From NCBI GenBank assembly GCA_017883205.1, contig JADGNZ010000001.1:62001-126000 (forward strand): a DNA stretch of 64,000 nt. Direction: 5' to 3'. Source of the DNA: Thermoanaerobaculia bacterium. GTDB lineage: Bacteria > Acidobacteriota > Thermoanaerobaculia > Gp7-AA8. The stretch's first letter is position 1; each line of letters begins with the position of its first letter. Shown one piece after another: positions 45,629 through 54,666 of the stretch. Below the pieces are notes generated by a model, which worked only from the letters and a program-made list of their open reading frames with translations, was not told the origin of the DNA and did not search any database. The position numbers and the translations under genes are program-made.

Positions 45629-46726
45629 ATGTCTGACGAGGTCACAACTCTCAAGAAAACCCCGCTGAACCAGCTCGAGCACGAGCTCGGCGGGAAGATG
45701 GTCGACTTCGGTGGCTGGGAGCTTCCGGTGCAGTTCAGCGGCATCCTCGAGGAGCATGCCGCGGTTCGCGAGCACGTCGGCCTCTTCGATGTCTCGCACA
45801 TGGGCGAGCTGACCGTCAAAGGTCCGGACGCCCTGGCGCTCCTGCAGCGCGCGACGTGCAACGACGTCTCGAAGCTCGAGAACGGCCGCGCTCAGTACAA
45901 CGGGCTGCTCTATCCGACGGCCGGATTCGTCGACGACATTCTCGTCTACCAGAACGCCAGCGATGACTTCTTCGTGGTCGTCAACGCCTCAAACAGCGAC
46001 AAAGACTACGAATGGCTGGCCGATGCCGCGAAAGGGATGGACGCCGAGGTCCGTAACGTCAGCGCCGATTACGCGCAACTGGCGCTGCAGGGCCCGGAGG
46101 CCGAACGCCTGCTCCAGCCGATGACCGACGTCGACCTCGCCCCGATGAAGTACTACCGCTTCGGCACCGGCAAGGTCGACGGCGTGCCGGCCATCGTGTC
46201 GCGCACCGGCTACACCGGCGAAGATGGATTCGAGATCTACGTCGCGCCGTCCGAAGGTTCCCGCATCATGCGCAAGCTGCTCGACGCGGGGGCGAAGCCA
46301 TGCGGCCTCGGCGCGCGCGACACGCTCCGCCTCGAGGCGAAGATGGCGCTCTACGGAAACGACATCGACCAGACGACCACGCCGCTCGAAGCCGATCTCG
46401 GCTGGATCGTCAAGGTCGAGAAGGGTGACTTCTTCGGCCGCGACGTCCTGCAGCGCGAGAAGGCCGAGGGACCGCGCCGCAAGCTGGCGGGATTCGAGAT
46501 GGTCGACCGCGGAATCGCCCGCCACGGATACCCCGTCGTCGATGGCAGCGAGGAAATCGGTGTCGTCACCAGTGGCACGCATTCGCCGACATTGAAAAAA
46601 GCGATCGGTCTCGCATATCTTCCGCTCGGCAAATCAGCGCCCGGCAACGAATTCATGGTCCTCATCCGAGGAAAAGAAGTTCGGGCGCGTGTTGTCCCCA
46701 CACCCTTCTACAAGCGATCGCGATAA
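45629..46726 (+). CDS. gcvT: glycine cleavage T protein (aminomethyltransferase)
   Basis: Transfers the methylene group from lipoyl-GcvH to tetrahydrofolate and releases ammonia. The full-length 365-residue protein has the conserved VDFGGWELPVQF (about 31-42), VGLFDVSHMGEL (about 50-61; the catalytic Asp lies in FDVSHMGE), and SRTGYTGEDGFEIY (about 190-203). ATG follows a CCGGAGG ribosome site. It is first of gcvT-gcvH-gcvPA-gcvPB; the L protein (dihydrolipoamide dehydrogenase) is not in the window. Confidence 0.96.
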   Translation: MSDEVTTLKKTPLNQLEHELGGKMVDFGGWELPVQFSGILEEHAAVREHVGLFDVSHMGELTVKGPDALALLQRATCNDVSKLENGRAQYNGLLYPTAGFVDDILVYQNASDDFFVVVNASNSDKDYEWLADAAKGMDAEVRNVSADYAQLALQGPEAERLLQPMTDVDLAPMKYYRFGTGKVDGVPAIVSRTGYTGEDGFEIYVAPSEGSRIMRKLLDAGAKPCGLGARDTLRLEAKMALYGNDIDQTTTPLEADLGWIVKVEKGDFFGRDVLQREKAEGPRRKLAGFEMVDRGIARHGYPVVDGSEEIGVVTSGTHSPTLKKAIGLAYLPLGKSAPGNEFMVLIRGKEVRARVVPTPFYKRSR

Positions 46727-46737
46727 AAGGAGCGGCG

Positions 46738-47127
46738 ATGACTCCGGAAGACAGTAGATACGCCAAGAGCCACGAATACATCAACGTAGAGGGTGAAGTC
46801 GGAACGATCGGCATCACCGAGTACGCGCAGAAAGAGCTGGGCGACGTCGTATTCGTCGAGCTGCCGCAGGTCGGCACGCAACTCGAGGCCGGCGACGAGC
46901 TTGGATCGATCGAATCGGTCAAAGCCGTCTCCGAGCTTTTCGCTCCGGTCGGCGGCGAAGTCATCGAAGTGAACGAGCGCCTCGCCGAAAAGCCGGAGTT
47001 GATCAACACCGATCCGTACGGCGACGGCTGGATGGTCCGCATCAAAGTGGCAGACCTGAGTGAGGTCGATGAGTTGCTCATGACAGCCGAGGAATACGAC
47101 GAGTACGTGGAGACGGAATCCCACTAA
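46738..47127 (+). CDS. gcvH: glycine cleavage H protein
   Basis: The lipoyl carrier of the glycine cleavage system, 129 residues. Lys62 in GSIESVKAVSEL is the lipoylation site; YAKSHEYINVEGEVGTIGIT is the usual N-terminus. It lies 11 bp after gcvT with an AGGAG ribosome site, and 1 bp before gcvPA. Confidence 0.97.
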   Translation: MTPEDSRYAKSHEYINVEGEVGTIGITEYAQKELGDVVFVELPQVGTQLEAGDELGSIESVKAVSELFAPVGGEVIEVNERLAEKPELINTDPYGDGWMVRIKVADLSEVDELLMTAEEYDEYVETESH

Positions 47128-47128
47128 C

Positions 47129-48526
47129 GTGACCAATCTCCCCGATCCTCTTACCTCGGTCCACCGCTACATCTCCAACGCTTCCGAAGATGTCCGCGAG
47201 ATGCTCGCGGTCATCGGCGTCGATTCCATCGACAGGCTTTTCGAAACGATTCCGGATGAAGTCAAACTGACCGCCCTGCTCGACATCCCGGGGCCCTGGT
47301 CTGAGATCGAGTCACGGCGCTGGTTCCGTGATCTGGCAGCTAAGAACAAGTCGGCTGTCGATCACGTCTCGTTCCTTGGCGGCGGCGCGTATCTGCACTA
47401 TCAGCCGGCATGCATCGATCAGTTGCTGCTGCGTGGCGAGTTCCTGACGTCGTACACGCCGTATCAGCCTGAAGTGTCGCAGGGAACGCTGCAAACCATC
47501 TTCGAGTACCAGACGCACCAGTGTCTACTGACGGGACTCGACGTCGCCAACGCCTCGCTCTACGACGGCTCGACCGGATTGTGCGAGGCGGTGCTCCTGG
47601 CCGAGCGCGTCGTTCACAATCGCAAGAAGGTCGTCATCGCGCGATCGGTCCATCCGCAGTACACCGAAACCGTCCGCACCTACGTGCAGAACCTCGGCTA
47701 CGAGATCGTGGAAGTAGGCTGGACCGCCGATGGACGCGTCGACACCGCAGCGCTACGCGAGGCGTGTACGAACGATGTCTTCGCGGTCGCCGTGCAATCG
47801 CCGAACTTTCTCGGCGTGATCGAAGACTACGACGCGATCCGAGAGATTGCCGACGCCGCCGGCGCGGTGAAGATCGCCGTGATCACCGAAGCAACATCCC
47901 TCGGCATCCTTACTCCGCCCGGCGCGCACGGCTTCGATATCGCTGTCGGCGAAGGGCAGGCCTGGGGCATTCCGACGCAGTTCGGCGGCCCCTACGTCGG
48001 CTTCATGGTCGTCAAAGAGGCGCTGAAGCGGCACATGCCGGGACGTCTCGTCGGTGAGACTGTCGACGTCGATGGCCGCCGTGCGTACGTGCTCACGCTC
48101 GCCACGCGCGAGCAGCACATCCGCAGAGGCAAGGCCACATCGAACATCTGCACGAATGAAGCGCTGATCGCACTCGGCGCGAACATGTATCTCTCGCTGA
48201 TGGGGAAAGAGGGACTGCGCGAAGTCGGCGAGCAGTGCCTGCAGAAGACGGCGTATCTGCGAAAGAAACTCAGCGGCGTCGGATCTGTTTCACTGCCGTT
48301 CGACGGTCCTGTTTACAACGAGATCGTCGTGCGGACGCCGTTTCCTGCGACGCAAATCCTCGCCGACCTCGAGCACGAAAAGATCCTCGGCGGGATTCCG
48401 CTCGGCCCGTTCTACGAGGGCCACGAAAACGACTTCCTCGTCGCCGTCACGGAGTTGCACACGCGCGAGAACCTCGATCACTTTGTCGCCGCGCTGACGG
48501 CGGCGACCTCCCGGGAGCGGCGATGA
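47129..48526 (+). CDS. gcvPA: glycine dehydrogenase (decarboxylating) subunit 1
   Basis: The N-terminal half of the split P protein, 465 residues, that with GcvPB decarboxylates glycine. SFLGGGAYLHYQPACIDQLL (about 81-100) and GEFLTSYTPYQPEVSQGTLQ are family hallmarks, as is GEGQAWGIPTQFGGPYVGFM (about 274-293). A GTG start lies one base after the gcvH stop. Split P proteins are found in Firmicutes, Thermotogae, Acidobacteriota and others. Confidence 0.95.
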   Translation: MTNLPDPLTSVHRYISNASEDVREMLAVIGVDSIDRLFETIPDEVKLTALLDIPGPWSEIESRRWFRDLAAKNKSAVDHVSFLGGGAYLHYQPACIDQLLLRGEFLTSYTPYQPEVSQGTLQTIFEYQTHQCLLTGLDVANASLYDGSTGLCEAVLLAERVVHNRKKVVIARSVHPQYTETVRTYVQNLGYEIVEVGWTADGRVDTAALREACTNDVFAVAVQSPNFLGVIEDYDAIREIADAAGAVKIAVITEATSLGILTPPGAHGFDIAVGEGQAWGIPTQFGGPYVGFMVVKEALKRHMPGRLVGETVDVDGRRAYVLTLATREQHIRRGKATSNICTNEALIALGANMYLSLMGKEGLREVGEQCLQKTAYLRKKLSGVGSVSLPFDGPVYNEIVVRTPFPATQILADLEHEKILGGIPLGPFYEGHENDFLVAVTELHTRENLDHFVAALTAATSRERR

Positions 48527-50019
48527 CCACGATCCTCGAAAGCGATGCCGCCACTACTGCTGTCCCTCAGAGCACGAATCGTGAGGGACTGATCTTCGAG
48601 CATTCCAAGCGCGGACGGCGCGGCTACCAGCTGCCGGATCTCGATGTTCCCGAGGATGCCGAGGCGTTGCCCGCGTCGCTGCGGCGCGGTGAGATCGTTG
48701 ACGAAGTGGAAGTGTCCGAGGTTGATGTCATCCGCCACTTCACGCGGCTGTCGAAGCTGAACGTTTCGATCGATGCCGGCCTTTACCCGCTCGGATCGTG
48801 CACGATGAAGCACAACCCGCGGCTCAACGAGGAGCTTGCGCGCACGCCCGGCTTCGCGCTGTCGCATCCGCTGCAGCCCGATCACCAGGTGCAAGGCAAC
48901 CTCGCCTTGATCTGGCACATCGAGCAAACGCTGAAGGAGATCTTCGGCCTACCGCGGGTGACGATGCAGCCGGTCGCGGGTGCACACGGCGAGCTGACCG
49001 GCATCCTGATGGTGCACAAGGCGCTTGCGAAGAGCGGCAACGCGCGCAAGTACATCCTCATCCCCGATTCCGCGCACGGCACCAACCCTGCCTCGGCTGC
49101 CTTCGCCGGCTACCAGATCAAAGAACTGAAATCGAACAACCGCGGCACCGTCGACATCGACACGCTCGCCGCCGCGGTGACCGAAGACGTCGCCGCGCTG
49201 ATGATCACGGTGCCGAACACGCTCGGCGTTTTCGAGACCGACATCAAACGTTTCGCCGAGATCCTGCACGACAAAGGCGCGTATCTCTACTGCGACGGCG
49301 CGAACCTCAACTCGTTCGTCGGTATCGCCCGCCCGGGCGACATGGGCATCGACGTCATCCACTCCAACCTGCACAAGACGTTTTCGACGCCGCACGGTGG
49401 CGGTGGTCCGGGCGCAGGACCGGTCGGCGTTTCCGAGCGGCTCGTTCCGTTCCTGCCGACGCCGACCGTCGAGAAGCGCGAGGACGGAACGTTCTATCTC
49501 GATCACGGCCATCCCGATTCGATCGGCCGCGTCCGCGCCTTCAACGGCAATTTCAACGTGCTCGTTCGCGCGCTCACGTACATGCGCTCGATGGGTCCCG
49601 ACGGCCTGCGCCGCATCGCCCAGATCGCCGTGCTGAACGCGAACTACATCCGCGCCCGTTTGCGCGGCTCGTATCACCTGCCCTACGACGCGCCGTCGCT
49701 GCACGAAGTCGTCTTCAGCGACAAGTTGCAGACACCGAAGGACGTCCACACGCTCGACATCGCCAAGCGTCTGATGGACTACGGCTTCCACCCGCCAACG
49801 ATCTACTTTCCCCTCATCGTCGCCGGCGCCCTGATGATCGAGCCGACCGAAAGCGAGCCTAAGGAAGAGCTCGACGCCTTCTGCGACGCGATGATCGCCA
49901 TCGCCCGCGAATGCGAAGAGCGCCCCGAGCTGGTGCGCAGCGCCCCGCACACGACACCGGTGCGTAGGTTGGACGAAGCAAGAGCGGCCAGGCAGCCGGT
50001 GTTACGGTGGAAGCGGTAG
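48523..50019 (+). CDS. gcvPB: glycine dehydrogenase (decarboxylating) subunit 2
   Basis: The C-terminal half of the split P protein, 498 residues, which carries the PLP site: Lys285 in [20 protein letters not shown]. Further hallmarks are [17 protein letters not shown] (about 86-102), [16 protein letters not shown] and PTIYFPLIV. Its ATG overlaps the gcvPA stop (ATGA), ensuring equal synthesis of the two subunits. The open frame extends upstream to 48235, but that part only shadows gcvPA. Confidence 0.96.
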   Translation: MTTILESDAATTAVPQSTNREGLIFEHSKRGRRGYQLPDLDVPEDAEALPASLRRGEIVDEVEVSEVDVIRHFTRLSKLNVSIDAGLYPLGSCTMKHNPRLNEELARTPGFALSHPLQPDHQVQGNLALIWHIEQTLKEIFGLPRVTMQPVAGAHGELTGILMVHKALAKSGNARKYILIPDSAHGTNPASAAFAGYQIKELKSNNRGTVDIDTLAAAVTEDVAALMITVPNTLGVFETDIKRFAEILHDKGAYLYCDGANLNSFVGIARPGDMGIDVIHSNLHKTFSTPHGGGGPGAGPVGVSERLVPFLPTPTVEKREDGTFYLDHGHPDSIGRVRAFNGNFNVLVRALTYMRSMGPDGLRRIAQIAVLNANYIRARLRGSYHLPYDAPSLHEVVFSDKLQTPKDVHTLDIAKRLMDYGFHPPTIYFPLIVAGALMIEPTESEPKEELDAFCDAMIAIARECEERPELVRSAPHTTPVRRLDEARAARQPVLRWKR

Positions 50020-50022
50020 GGG

Positions 50023-50334
50023 CTACGACGCTTTCTTCGAGGCTCGCTCGATAGCCTGATGCAGTTCCCAATCTGCCTGCAAGCGCATCCAGAACTGCGG
50101 CGAGGTCTTGAACAAGCTCGCCAATCGGAGAGCGGTATCGGCGCTGATTGCGCGCTTTCCCAAAACGATTTCGTTCAGCCGGTTCAACGAAATCCCGAGA
50201 CGCTTGGCAGCATCGACCTGACTGATGCCGAGCGGTTTCAGGAACTCCTCGAGGAGCATCTCGCCGGGCGGGATCGCGGGTCCCAGCCAGTCTGGATTCC
50301 TAGCGATAATCTTCGACGCGGACTTCATAGGCAT
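50023..50334 (-). CDS. higA: HigA-family antitoxin
   Basis: A 103-residue Xre-type antitoxin of the HigA family: helix-turn-helix (about 33-75, ISQVDAAKRLGISLNRLNEIV) with N-terminal PGEMLLEEFLKP and C-terminal SPQFWMRLQADWELHQA, both family signatures. It neutralises HigB and represses the operon. It overlaps the higB end by 35 bp (29 bp if the second Met is used). It is convergent with gcvPB, 3 bp away. Confidence 0.93.
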   Translation of the reverse strand: MPMKSASKIIARNPDWLGPAIPPGEMLLEEFLKPLGISQVDAAKRLGISLNRLNEIVLGKRAISADTALRLASLFKTSPQFWMRLQADWELHQAIERASKKAS

Positions 50335-50590
50335 TCCCTTTTTCCCACCGAAACGTCACTCGATACTGGTCGTTGATTCTGATGCTGTGGCGCCCAGCCT
50401 GATCGCCCTTCAACCGCTCTAACCGATTGCCTGCCGGAAGGATGAGATCTTCGAGGCGAGCGGCAACATCGATCGCGAGGAGTTTCCGCTGAACACTCCG
50501 CCAGATTTCCCGGGGTATTCGTCTGGCCTGACGGGTGTTGTCTTCTTGAAAGAGATCTGAAGTCGTCTCGTCGCCGAAAGACTGAATCAC
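50300..50590 (-). CDS. higB: HigB-family mRNA interferase toxin
   Basis: A 96-residue RelE-superfamily toxin that cuts mRNA on the ribosome. DNTRQARRIPREIWRSVQRKL, LILPAGNRLERLKGDQAGRHSIRIN and QYRVTFRWE are HigB hallmarks, with the basic residues of the active site kept. The toxin precedes the antitoxin, as usual for higBA. The GTG start has TAGTAT 9 nt upstream (50605-50600). Confidence 0.93.
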   Translation of the reverse strand: MIQSFGDETTSDLFQEDNTRQARRIPREIWRSVQRKLLAIDVAARLEDLILPAGNRLERLKGDQAGRHSIRINDQYRVTFRWEKGNAYEVRVEDYR

Positions 50591-50632
50591 TTAACCTACA
50601 TACTACACGGGTAGCATGTAAGGTGCCAGCGG

Positions 50633-52474
50633 TTACTTTCTGAAGCCCACCAAATAGCGTCCCGCCTTTACGCGCACCGGATAGTTCGCGTCGATCCATG
50701 CCGCGATCGGCGGGATGCGGTCGCGGTTCGCGATGCCGTCGAGCGAGCCGAAGACTTTCATTCCTTCTAGCACGACGAAGACCGGTGGGTGCGCGGCGAG
50801 TTGCTGCATTGCTTCGGCGCTCAACTCCGGGGTGGAGAGCATGGCGATGTCGGGGCAGCGCGTGGCAGGACGGCGGTCCAGCAGGTAGTAGAGCGCGCGT
50901 TCGCCGGAGAGGTCAAAGATCGAGCCGGGCCCGGCTTGTTGCGCGAGGTCACGCAGCGCGGCGAGATCGGAGGCGTTCTCGGCGTACGTGTAGATTCCGC
51001 GGCCGCGCGGCATCGGATACGGAACCATCCCTTCGTGACGCTGACGGGCGGGCCAGCCGGCGATGAACTTCCATCCGAGGGTGGCGTTCAGGGCGACCTC
51101 GAAATAGCGGAAGCCAAGGATCGCGAACACGACCAGCGCAACGGCGCGCCAGGCGCTTCGCTGGCGTCGCAGCCAATCGCGACAAAGCGGCTCGATTAGG
51201 AATGCCACCACGGCGACGCCAAGGAGTGGAATGCCGAAGCGCGTGTGGCTCCAACTGCAACGGCCGGCAGCCGTGCGGAAGAGGATGATCGAGAAGATGG
51301 CCACGATGGCGATGCGCATGTCGCGCTTGCGCACGGCAAGGGCGAGAAGGAAGCCGAAGAATACCGGCGGCAGGTAGTAGCGCGCGGATTCGGAGGCCAG
51401 CCACTCCCAGAGCTGTACGGGGTGAACGAGGAGCGCCAGCGATGGAAGCGGTTTCGCAGGCAGCGACCAGATCGCGTCAATGGCTCGCGGAATGATGACG
51501 AACGAGTCGCGGAAGAAGTGAGACAGATCAGCGCGCGCGACAAGCAGGACGATGAGCGGCGCGACAATCGCGGCCAGAGCAATGAGGGTGACGCGGCGCG
51601 TGTAAATCAGAATGACGATCGCGCTCCCCGCAACTGCGCAGATACCGACGTCGAGGCTCCAGAGAATGCCGAGCGAGGACACGATGGCAGCCACGTAGAG
51701 CAACGCGGGTGTCGGAGTTGTATCGCCAACCGCGAGGATTCTTCTCCGACCCCCGACCCCCGACTCCCGACTCCCGGCGTACGCCAGCAGCGCCCACACC
51801 GCGATCAACAACGGCAGCCAGCGAAAGTACGGAAAGACTGGCACTTCGCCTGCGCCGATCGCGCAGAGCGCCAGGAACACCGCAGCGACGAGCCCACCTG
51901 TCGATGCCGTCACTTCTGCCGCGATCGGAACCAGCATCGCCAGCGCGGCTGCGTCGAGCACCGTTTCCAGCCGCCGCGTCTTTTTCGGCGATGGCTTGCT
52001 GCCGAGGACTAAGGCGTCGAGGCCGCCGTCAATGGCAAAGCCGTGAAGGAAGAAGATGTCACCGTACGGTCGTCCGCCATCCAGCATCACAGACGCGGGC
52101 GTGAGGTGCTCTCCTTCGTGGAACATCTCCATGAATGAGTAGGGATGGTCGTGGACGACCAGCATGACGACGAAGACGGCGAGCGCGGTGAGGATTGTCG
52201 CGGTGGTTCTTGCGGGGGTCGGGAGTCGGGAGTCGGGGGTCGGAGCGGTCTGGCGGGCGCTCAGCGCCAAAGCGCCGAGGGCGCTTGCGACCGTCAGGGC
52301 GATGACGACGAAGTAGTCGAAGCCTTTTGGGTACTTCGCCAGCGTCACGGCGCCGATGCCGCCGGTCGGAACCGAAAACCAGACGATGCAATGCGGGGCG
52401 ATCGCGAAGACGAGAAGGGTGCCAATGACCGCACCGAGAAGGAGGCGGCTTGGTGACTTCAAGGCAGCTCCCAT
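50633..52474 (-). CDS. large multi-pass membrane protein, GT-C-like
   Basis: A 613-residue protein with about ten to twelve membrane segments and a soluble C-terminal domain (about 480-613). The topology is that of GT-C/PMT-type lipid-linked sugar transferases (FHEGEHLTPASVMLDGGRPYGDIFFLHG suits the first periplasmic loop with acidic residues). The exact family is not clear. Two hydrophilic loops (about residues 78-88 and 233-243) are translated repeat sequence of the GTCGGG family, inserted in opposite orientations. An O-antigen-ligase or flippase role cannot be excluded. Confidence 0.72.
   Translation of the reverse strand: MGAALKSPSRLLLGAVIGTLLVFAIAPHCIVWFSVPTGGIGAVTLAKYPKGFDYFVVIALTVASALGALALSARQTAPTPDSRLPTPARTTATILTALAVFVVMLVVHDHPYSFMEMFHEGEHLTPASVMLDGGRPYGDIFFLHGFAIDGGLDALVLGSKPSPKKTRRLETVLDAAALAMLVPIAAEVTASTGGLVAAVFLALCAIGAGEVPVFPYFRWLPLLIAVWALLAYAGSRESGVGGRRRILAVGDTTPTPALLYVAAIVSSLGILWSLDVGICAVAGSAIVILIYTRRVTLIALAAIVAPLIVLLVARADLSHFFRDSFVIIPRAIDAIWSLPAKPLPSLALLVHPVQLWEWLASESARYYLPPVFFGFLLALAVRKRDMRIAIVAIFSIILFRTAAGRCSWSHTRFGIPLLGVAVVAFLIEPLCRDWLRRQRSAWRAVALVVFAILGFRYFEVALNATLGWKFIAGWPARQRHEGMVPYPMPRGRGIYTYAENASDLAALRDLAQQAGPGSIFDLSGERALYYLLDRRPATRCPDIAMLSTPELSAEAMQQLAAHPPVFVVLEGMKVFGSLDGIANRDRIPPIAAWIDANYPVRVKAGRYLVGFRK
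51746..51776. repeat. GTCGGG-family repeat inside a coding sequence (copy A)
   Basis: CCGACCCCCGACTCCCG words on the plus strand, translated on the minus strand as GSRESGVGGRRR. It is inverted relative to copy B at 52213. Confidence 0.8.
52213..52243. repeat. GTCGGG-family repeat inside a coding sequence (copy B)
   Basis: GGGGGTCGGGAGTCGGG words on the plus strand, translated on the minus strand as TAPTPDSRLPTPA. With copy A it forms a long inverted pair within one gene. Confidence 0.8.
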
Positions 52475-52530
52475 TTAGCCTGCATTTCTCACTTGCAGGA
52501 AATTGCAAGCAGAGCGTTTCAATCGAGCGC

Positions 52531-52726
52531 CTTCTCCCCCACGCTTTTTGTGGGGGAGAAGGTGGCCGAAGGTCGGATGAGGGGGCGATTGAAGTGATCC
52601 ATACACGAGCGGGATTCCGGAGGCATGCACAAACTGATCGGCAGTGTCTGAAGATCGCGCAGGTTGCAAGTCCCCCCTCATCCGCCTTCGGCACCTTCTC
52701 CCCCCGAAAAACACGGGGGGAGAAGG
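52531..52726. repeat. two REP/RIME-like palindromes in inverted orientation
   Basis: Copy 1 (52531-52585): perfect 12-bp stem CTTCTCCCCCAC / GTGGGGGAGAAG, then GGTGGCCGAAGGTCGGATGAG. Copy 2 (52671-52726) is its inverse, with stem CTTCTCCCCCCG / CGGGGGGAGAAG. Copy 1 is flanked by TTCAATCG and CGATTGAA. This fills the gene-free stretch 52475-52790; I see nothing else in it. Confidence 0.82.
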
Positions 52727-52790
52727 CGCTCGACACAAAGGAGTCGCTGAAAAAGTGTGAGGAATGCGGTCGCGCGGTGCACTCACGGCG

Positions 52791-53006
52791 TCAGATGTAC
52801 ACGCCGGTGTTCAGGGCTTCGAGCGCCGCGCGCACCCGATCGTATTCGCGCCGCTTCAGGCATTCGATCGGTTGGTCGCCATTCAGAATTGGGTTGGGCG
52901 TTCTCAGCCAACGATCTGCAGCGTCGGACGCAAAAGTCGCGGCAAGGTCATCGTCGAGCGCACCTTCGTTAGTCTTCGCGCTCCGCTCTCGAATCGTGGC
53001 GCTCAT
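52791..53006 (-). CDS. MbcA/ParS/Xre antitoxin C-terminal domain (DUF2384), orphan
   Basis: A 71-residue protein ending RTPNPILNGDQPIECLKRREYDRVRAALEALNTGVYI-like sequence, which is the toxin-binding DUF2384 domain of MbcA/ParS antitoxins. The N-terminal DNA-binding part normally found in these roughly 130-150-residue antitoxins is missing, and no RES-domain toxin is adjacent; the downstream side is only repeats. It lies 21 bp after the APC permease on the same strand. It is probably the remnant of a RES/Xre module or a solo antitoxin domain. Confidence 0.68.
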   Translation of the reverse strand: MSATIRERSAKTNEGALDDDLAATFASDAADRWLRTPNPILNGDQPIECLKRREYDRVRAALEALNTGVYI

Positions 53007-53027
53007 CGTCTGTCCATCTTCCTCGCC

Positions 53028-54602
53028 CTACTCCACATCCCTCTCCGGTAGCTGCTGTTCGGGGTTGAAGTCGTGCGTCAGCATGCCGCCGGGGGGAATG
53101 AGCGGGCCGTTGCCGCGATGACGCAGCTTGCTGTTGCGATAGCCGTATGAGAGGTACACGACCATCCCTACGAGCAGCCAGATGCCGAAGCGCCACCACG
53201 ACTCTTTCGGAAGATATTTCGCTAGGAAGAGGCATGACAGCGCGCCGAGCACGGGGAGGAACCATGTGCCGCCCGGAACCTTGAACGAGCGCTCGCGGTG
53301 CGGGTCTTTGACGCGAAGAATGATGATGCCGATGCAGACGAGGAAGAACGCGAAGAGCGTTCCGATGTTCGTCAGATCGACCATTGCGTCGAGCGAGGAG
53401 AAGAGCGCCGCCACGCCGACGAAGATGCCGGTGATGATCGTGGCGACGTGCGGCGTGCGGAACTTCGGGTGGACGCGGGCAAAGAATGGCGGCAGCAGTC
53501 CATCGCGCGACATCGCGAAGAAGATTCGCGGCTGACCAAGCTGAAACACGAGCAAGACTGCGGTGTGCGCGACGACCGAACCGAAGGCGACGACACCCAC
53601 CATCCAGTTCGGCATCGTGGCGTACTTCATCGCCAGCGTCAGCGGTTCGGCCTGCTCGCTGGAGAGTTTCTTCACCAGGTCGGCGTACGGGATCATGCCG
53701 GTGAAGACAGCGGCGATGATCGCGTAGATGATCGTGCAGATGATGAGCGAGCCGATGATGCCGATCGGCATGTCCCTTTTCGGATTCTTTGCCTCCTCGG
53801 CCGTCGTCGAAACGGCATCGAATCCGATGTAGGCAAAGAAAACGATCGCCGCGCCTGTGGCGATGCCGTGAAAGCCGTTTGGTGCGAACGGATGCCAGTG
53901 CGCCGGCTTCACGTACTTGAAGCTGACGAAGACAAAAAAGGCGAGCACGGCGAGTTTGATGGCCACCATCCAGAAGTTGAAGCTGGCCGCTTCGCGGATA
54001 CCCCACACCAGTACGATCGTGATCAGCGTGACGATGCCGACGGCGAGAATGTTGAAGATGATCGGAACGCCGAAGATATGCGGCGCCGCGGCCACGACCT
54101 GCGGCATTTTCGACATCGCCGTGCCGTAGTCGACGGTCAGCCATCCGGGCAGAACGATGCCGAAGCCCTCCAGGAGCGTGTTCATGTAATTCGCCCAGGA
54201 GATCGCGACGGCGACGTTGCCGATGGCGTACTCGATCATCAGATCCCAGCCGATGATCCACGCCACGAGCTCGCCGAGCGTCGCGTACGAGTATGTGTAC
54301 GCGGAGCCTGACACGGGGACCATCGACGCGAACTCGGCGTAGCAGAGCGCCGTGAATCCGCAGACGACGGCAGTGAGGACGAACGAGATCATCAGCGCCG
54401 GACCAGCACCGGGGCGGTGCGCGTCACCAGCGGCAGCGGTTCCGATCGTTGCGAAAATGCCCGCGCCGATGATCGCGCCGATGCCGAGTGCGATCAGGTT
54501 CCAGGGACCGAGGCTCTTCTTGAGTTGATGCCCCTCTTCCTGCGTTCCGGCGATGAGGTCGTCGAGCGATTTGGTGGCGAAAAGGCGGCCGATTACAGAC
54601 AT
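53028..54602 (-). CDS. APC-family amino acid permease
   Basis: A 524-residue transporter with about 12-14 membrane segments. The start region IALGIGAIIGAGIFATIGTAAA (about 37-58) carries the GIGAIIGAGIF substrate loop of CAT-type (cationic amino acid) permeases, and GFDAVSTTAEEAKNPKRDMPIGI (about 236-258) is the second family hallmark. Probably a proton-linked amino acid importer; specificity is not clear. It is divergent from the small exported protein at 54667. Confidence 0.92.
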   Translation of the reverse strand: MSVIGRLFATKSLDDLIAGTQEEGHQLKKSLGPWNLIALGIGAIIGAGIFATIGTAAAGDAHRPGAGPALMISFVLTAVVCGFTALCYAEFASMVPVSGSAYTYSYATLGELVAWIIGWDLMIEYAIGNVAVAISWANYMNTLLEGFGIVLPGWLTVDYGTAMSKMPQVVAAAPHIFGVPIIFNILAVGIVTLITIVLVWGIREAASFNFWMVAIKLAVLAFFVFVSFKYVKPAHWHPFAPNGFHGIATGAAIVFFAYIGFDAVSTTAEEAKNPKRDMPIGIIGSLIICTIIYAIIAAVFTGMIPYADLVKKLSSEQAEPLTLAMKYATMPNWMVGVVAFGSVVAHTAVLLVFQLGQPRIFFAMSRDGLLPPFFARVHPKFRTPHVATIITGIFVGVAALFSSLDAMVDLTNIGTLFAFFLVCIGIIILRVKDPHRERSFKVPGGTWFLPVLGALSCLFLAKYLPKESWWRFGIWLLVGMVVYLSYGYRNSKLRHRGNGPLIPPGGMLTHDFNPEQQLPERDVE

Positions 54603-54653
54603 GCGTGCCGGGAATCATGGGCGCGCGGCGGCGGAGGGTCAAGTATCGCGGCG

Positions 54654-54659
54654 TATGAT
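54654..54659 (+). promoter_or_regulatory. TATGAT -10 box, leaderless start
   Basis: TATGAT ends 7 nt before the ATG at 54667, which supports that start over the ATGs at 54655 and 54658 that overlap the box. Confidence 0.45.
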
Positions 54660-54666
54660 GCCCGCG

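Noticed and set aside
52475-52786. A 103-codon frame ending at 52475
   Set aside because: It consists of the RIME-like palindromes in translation and overlaps the antitoxin fragment in another frame.
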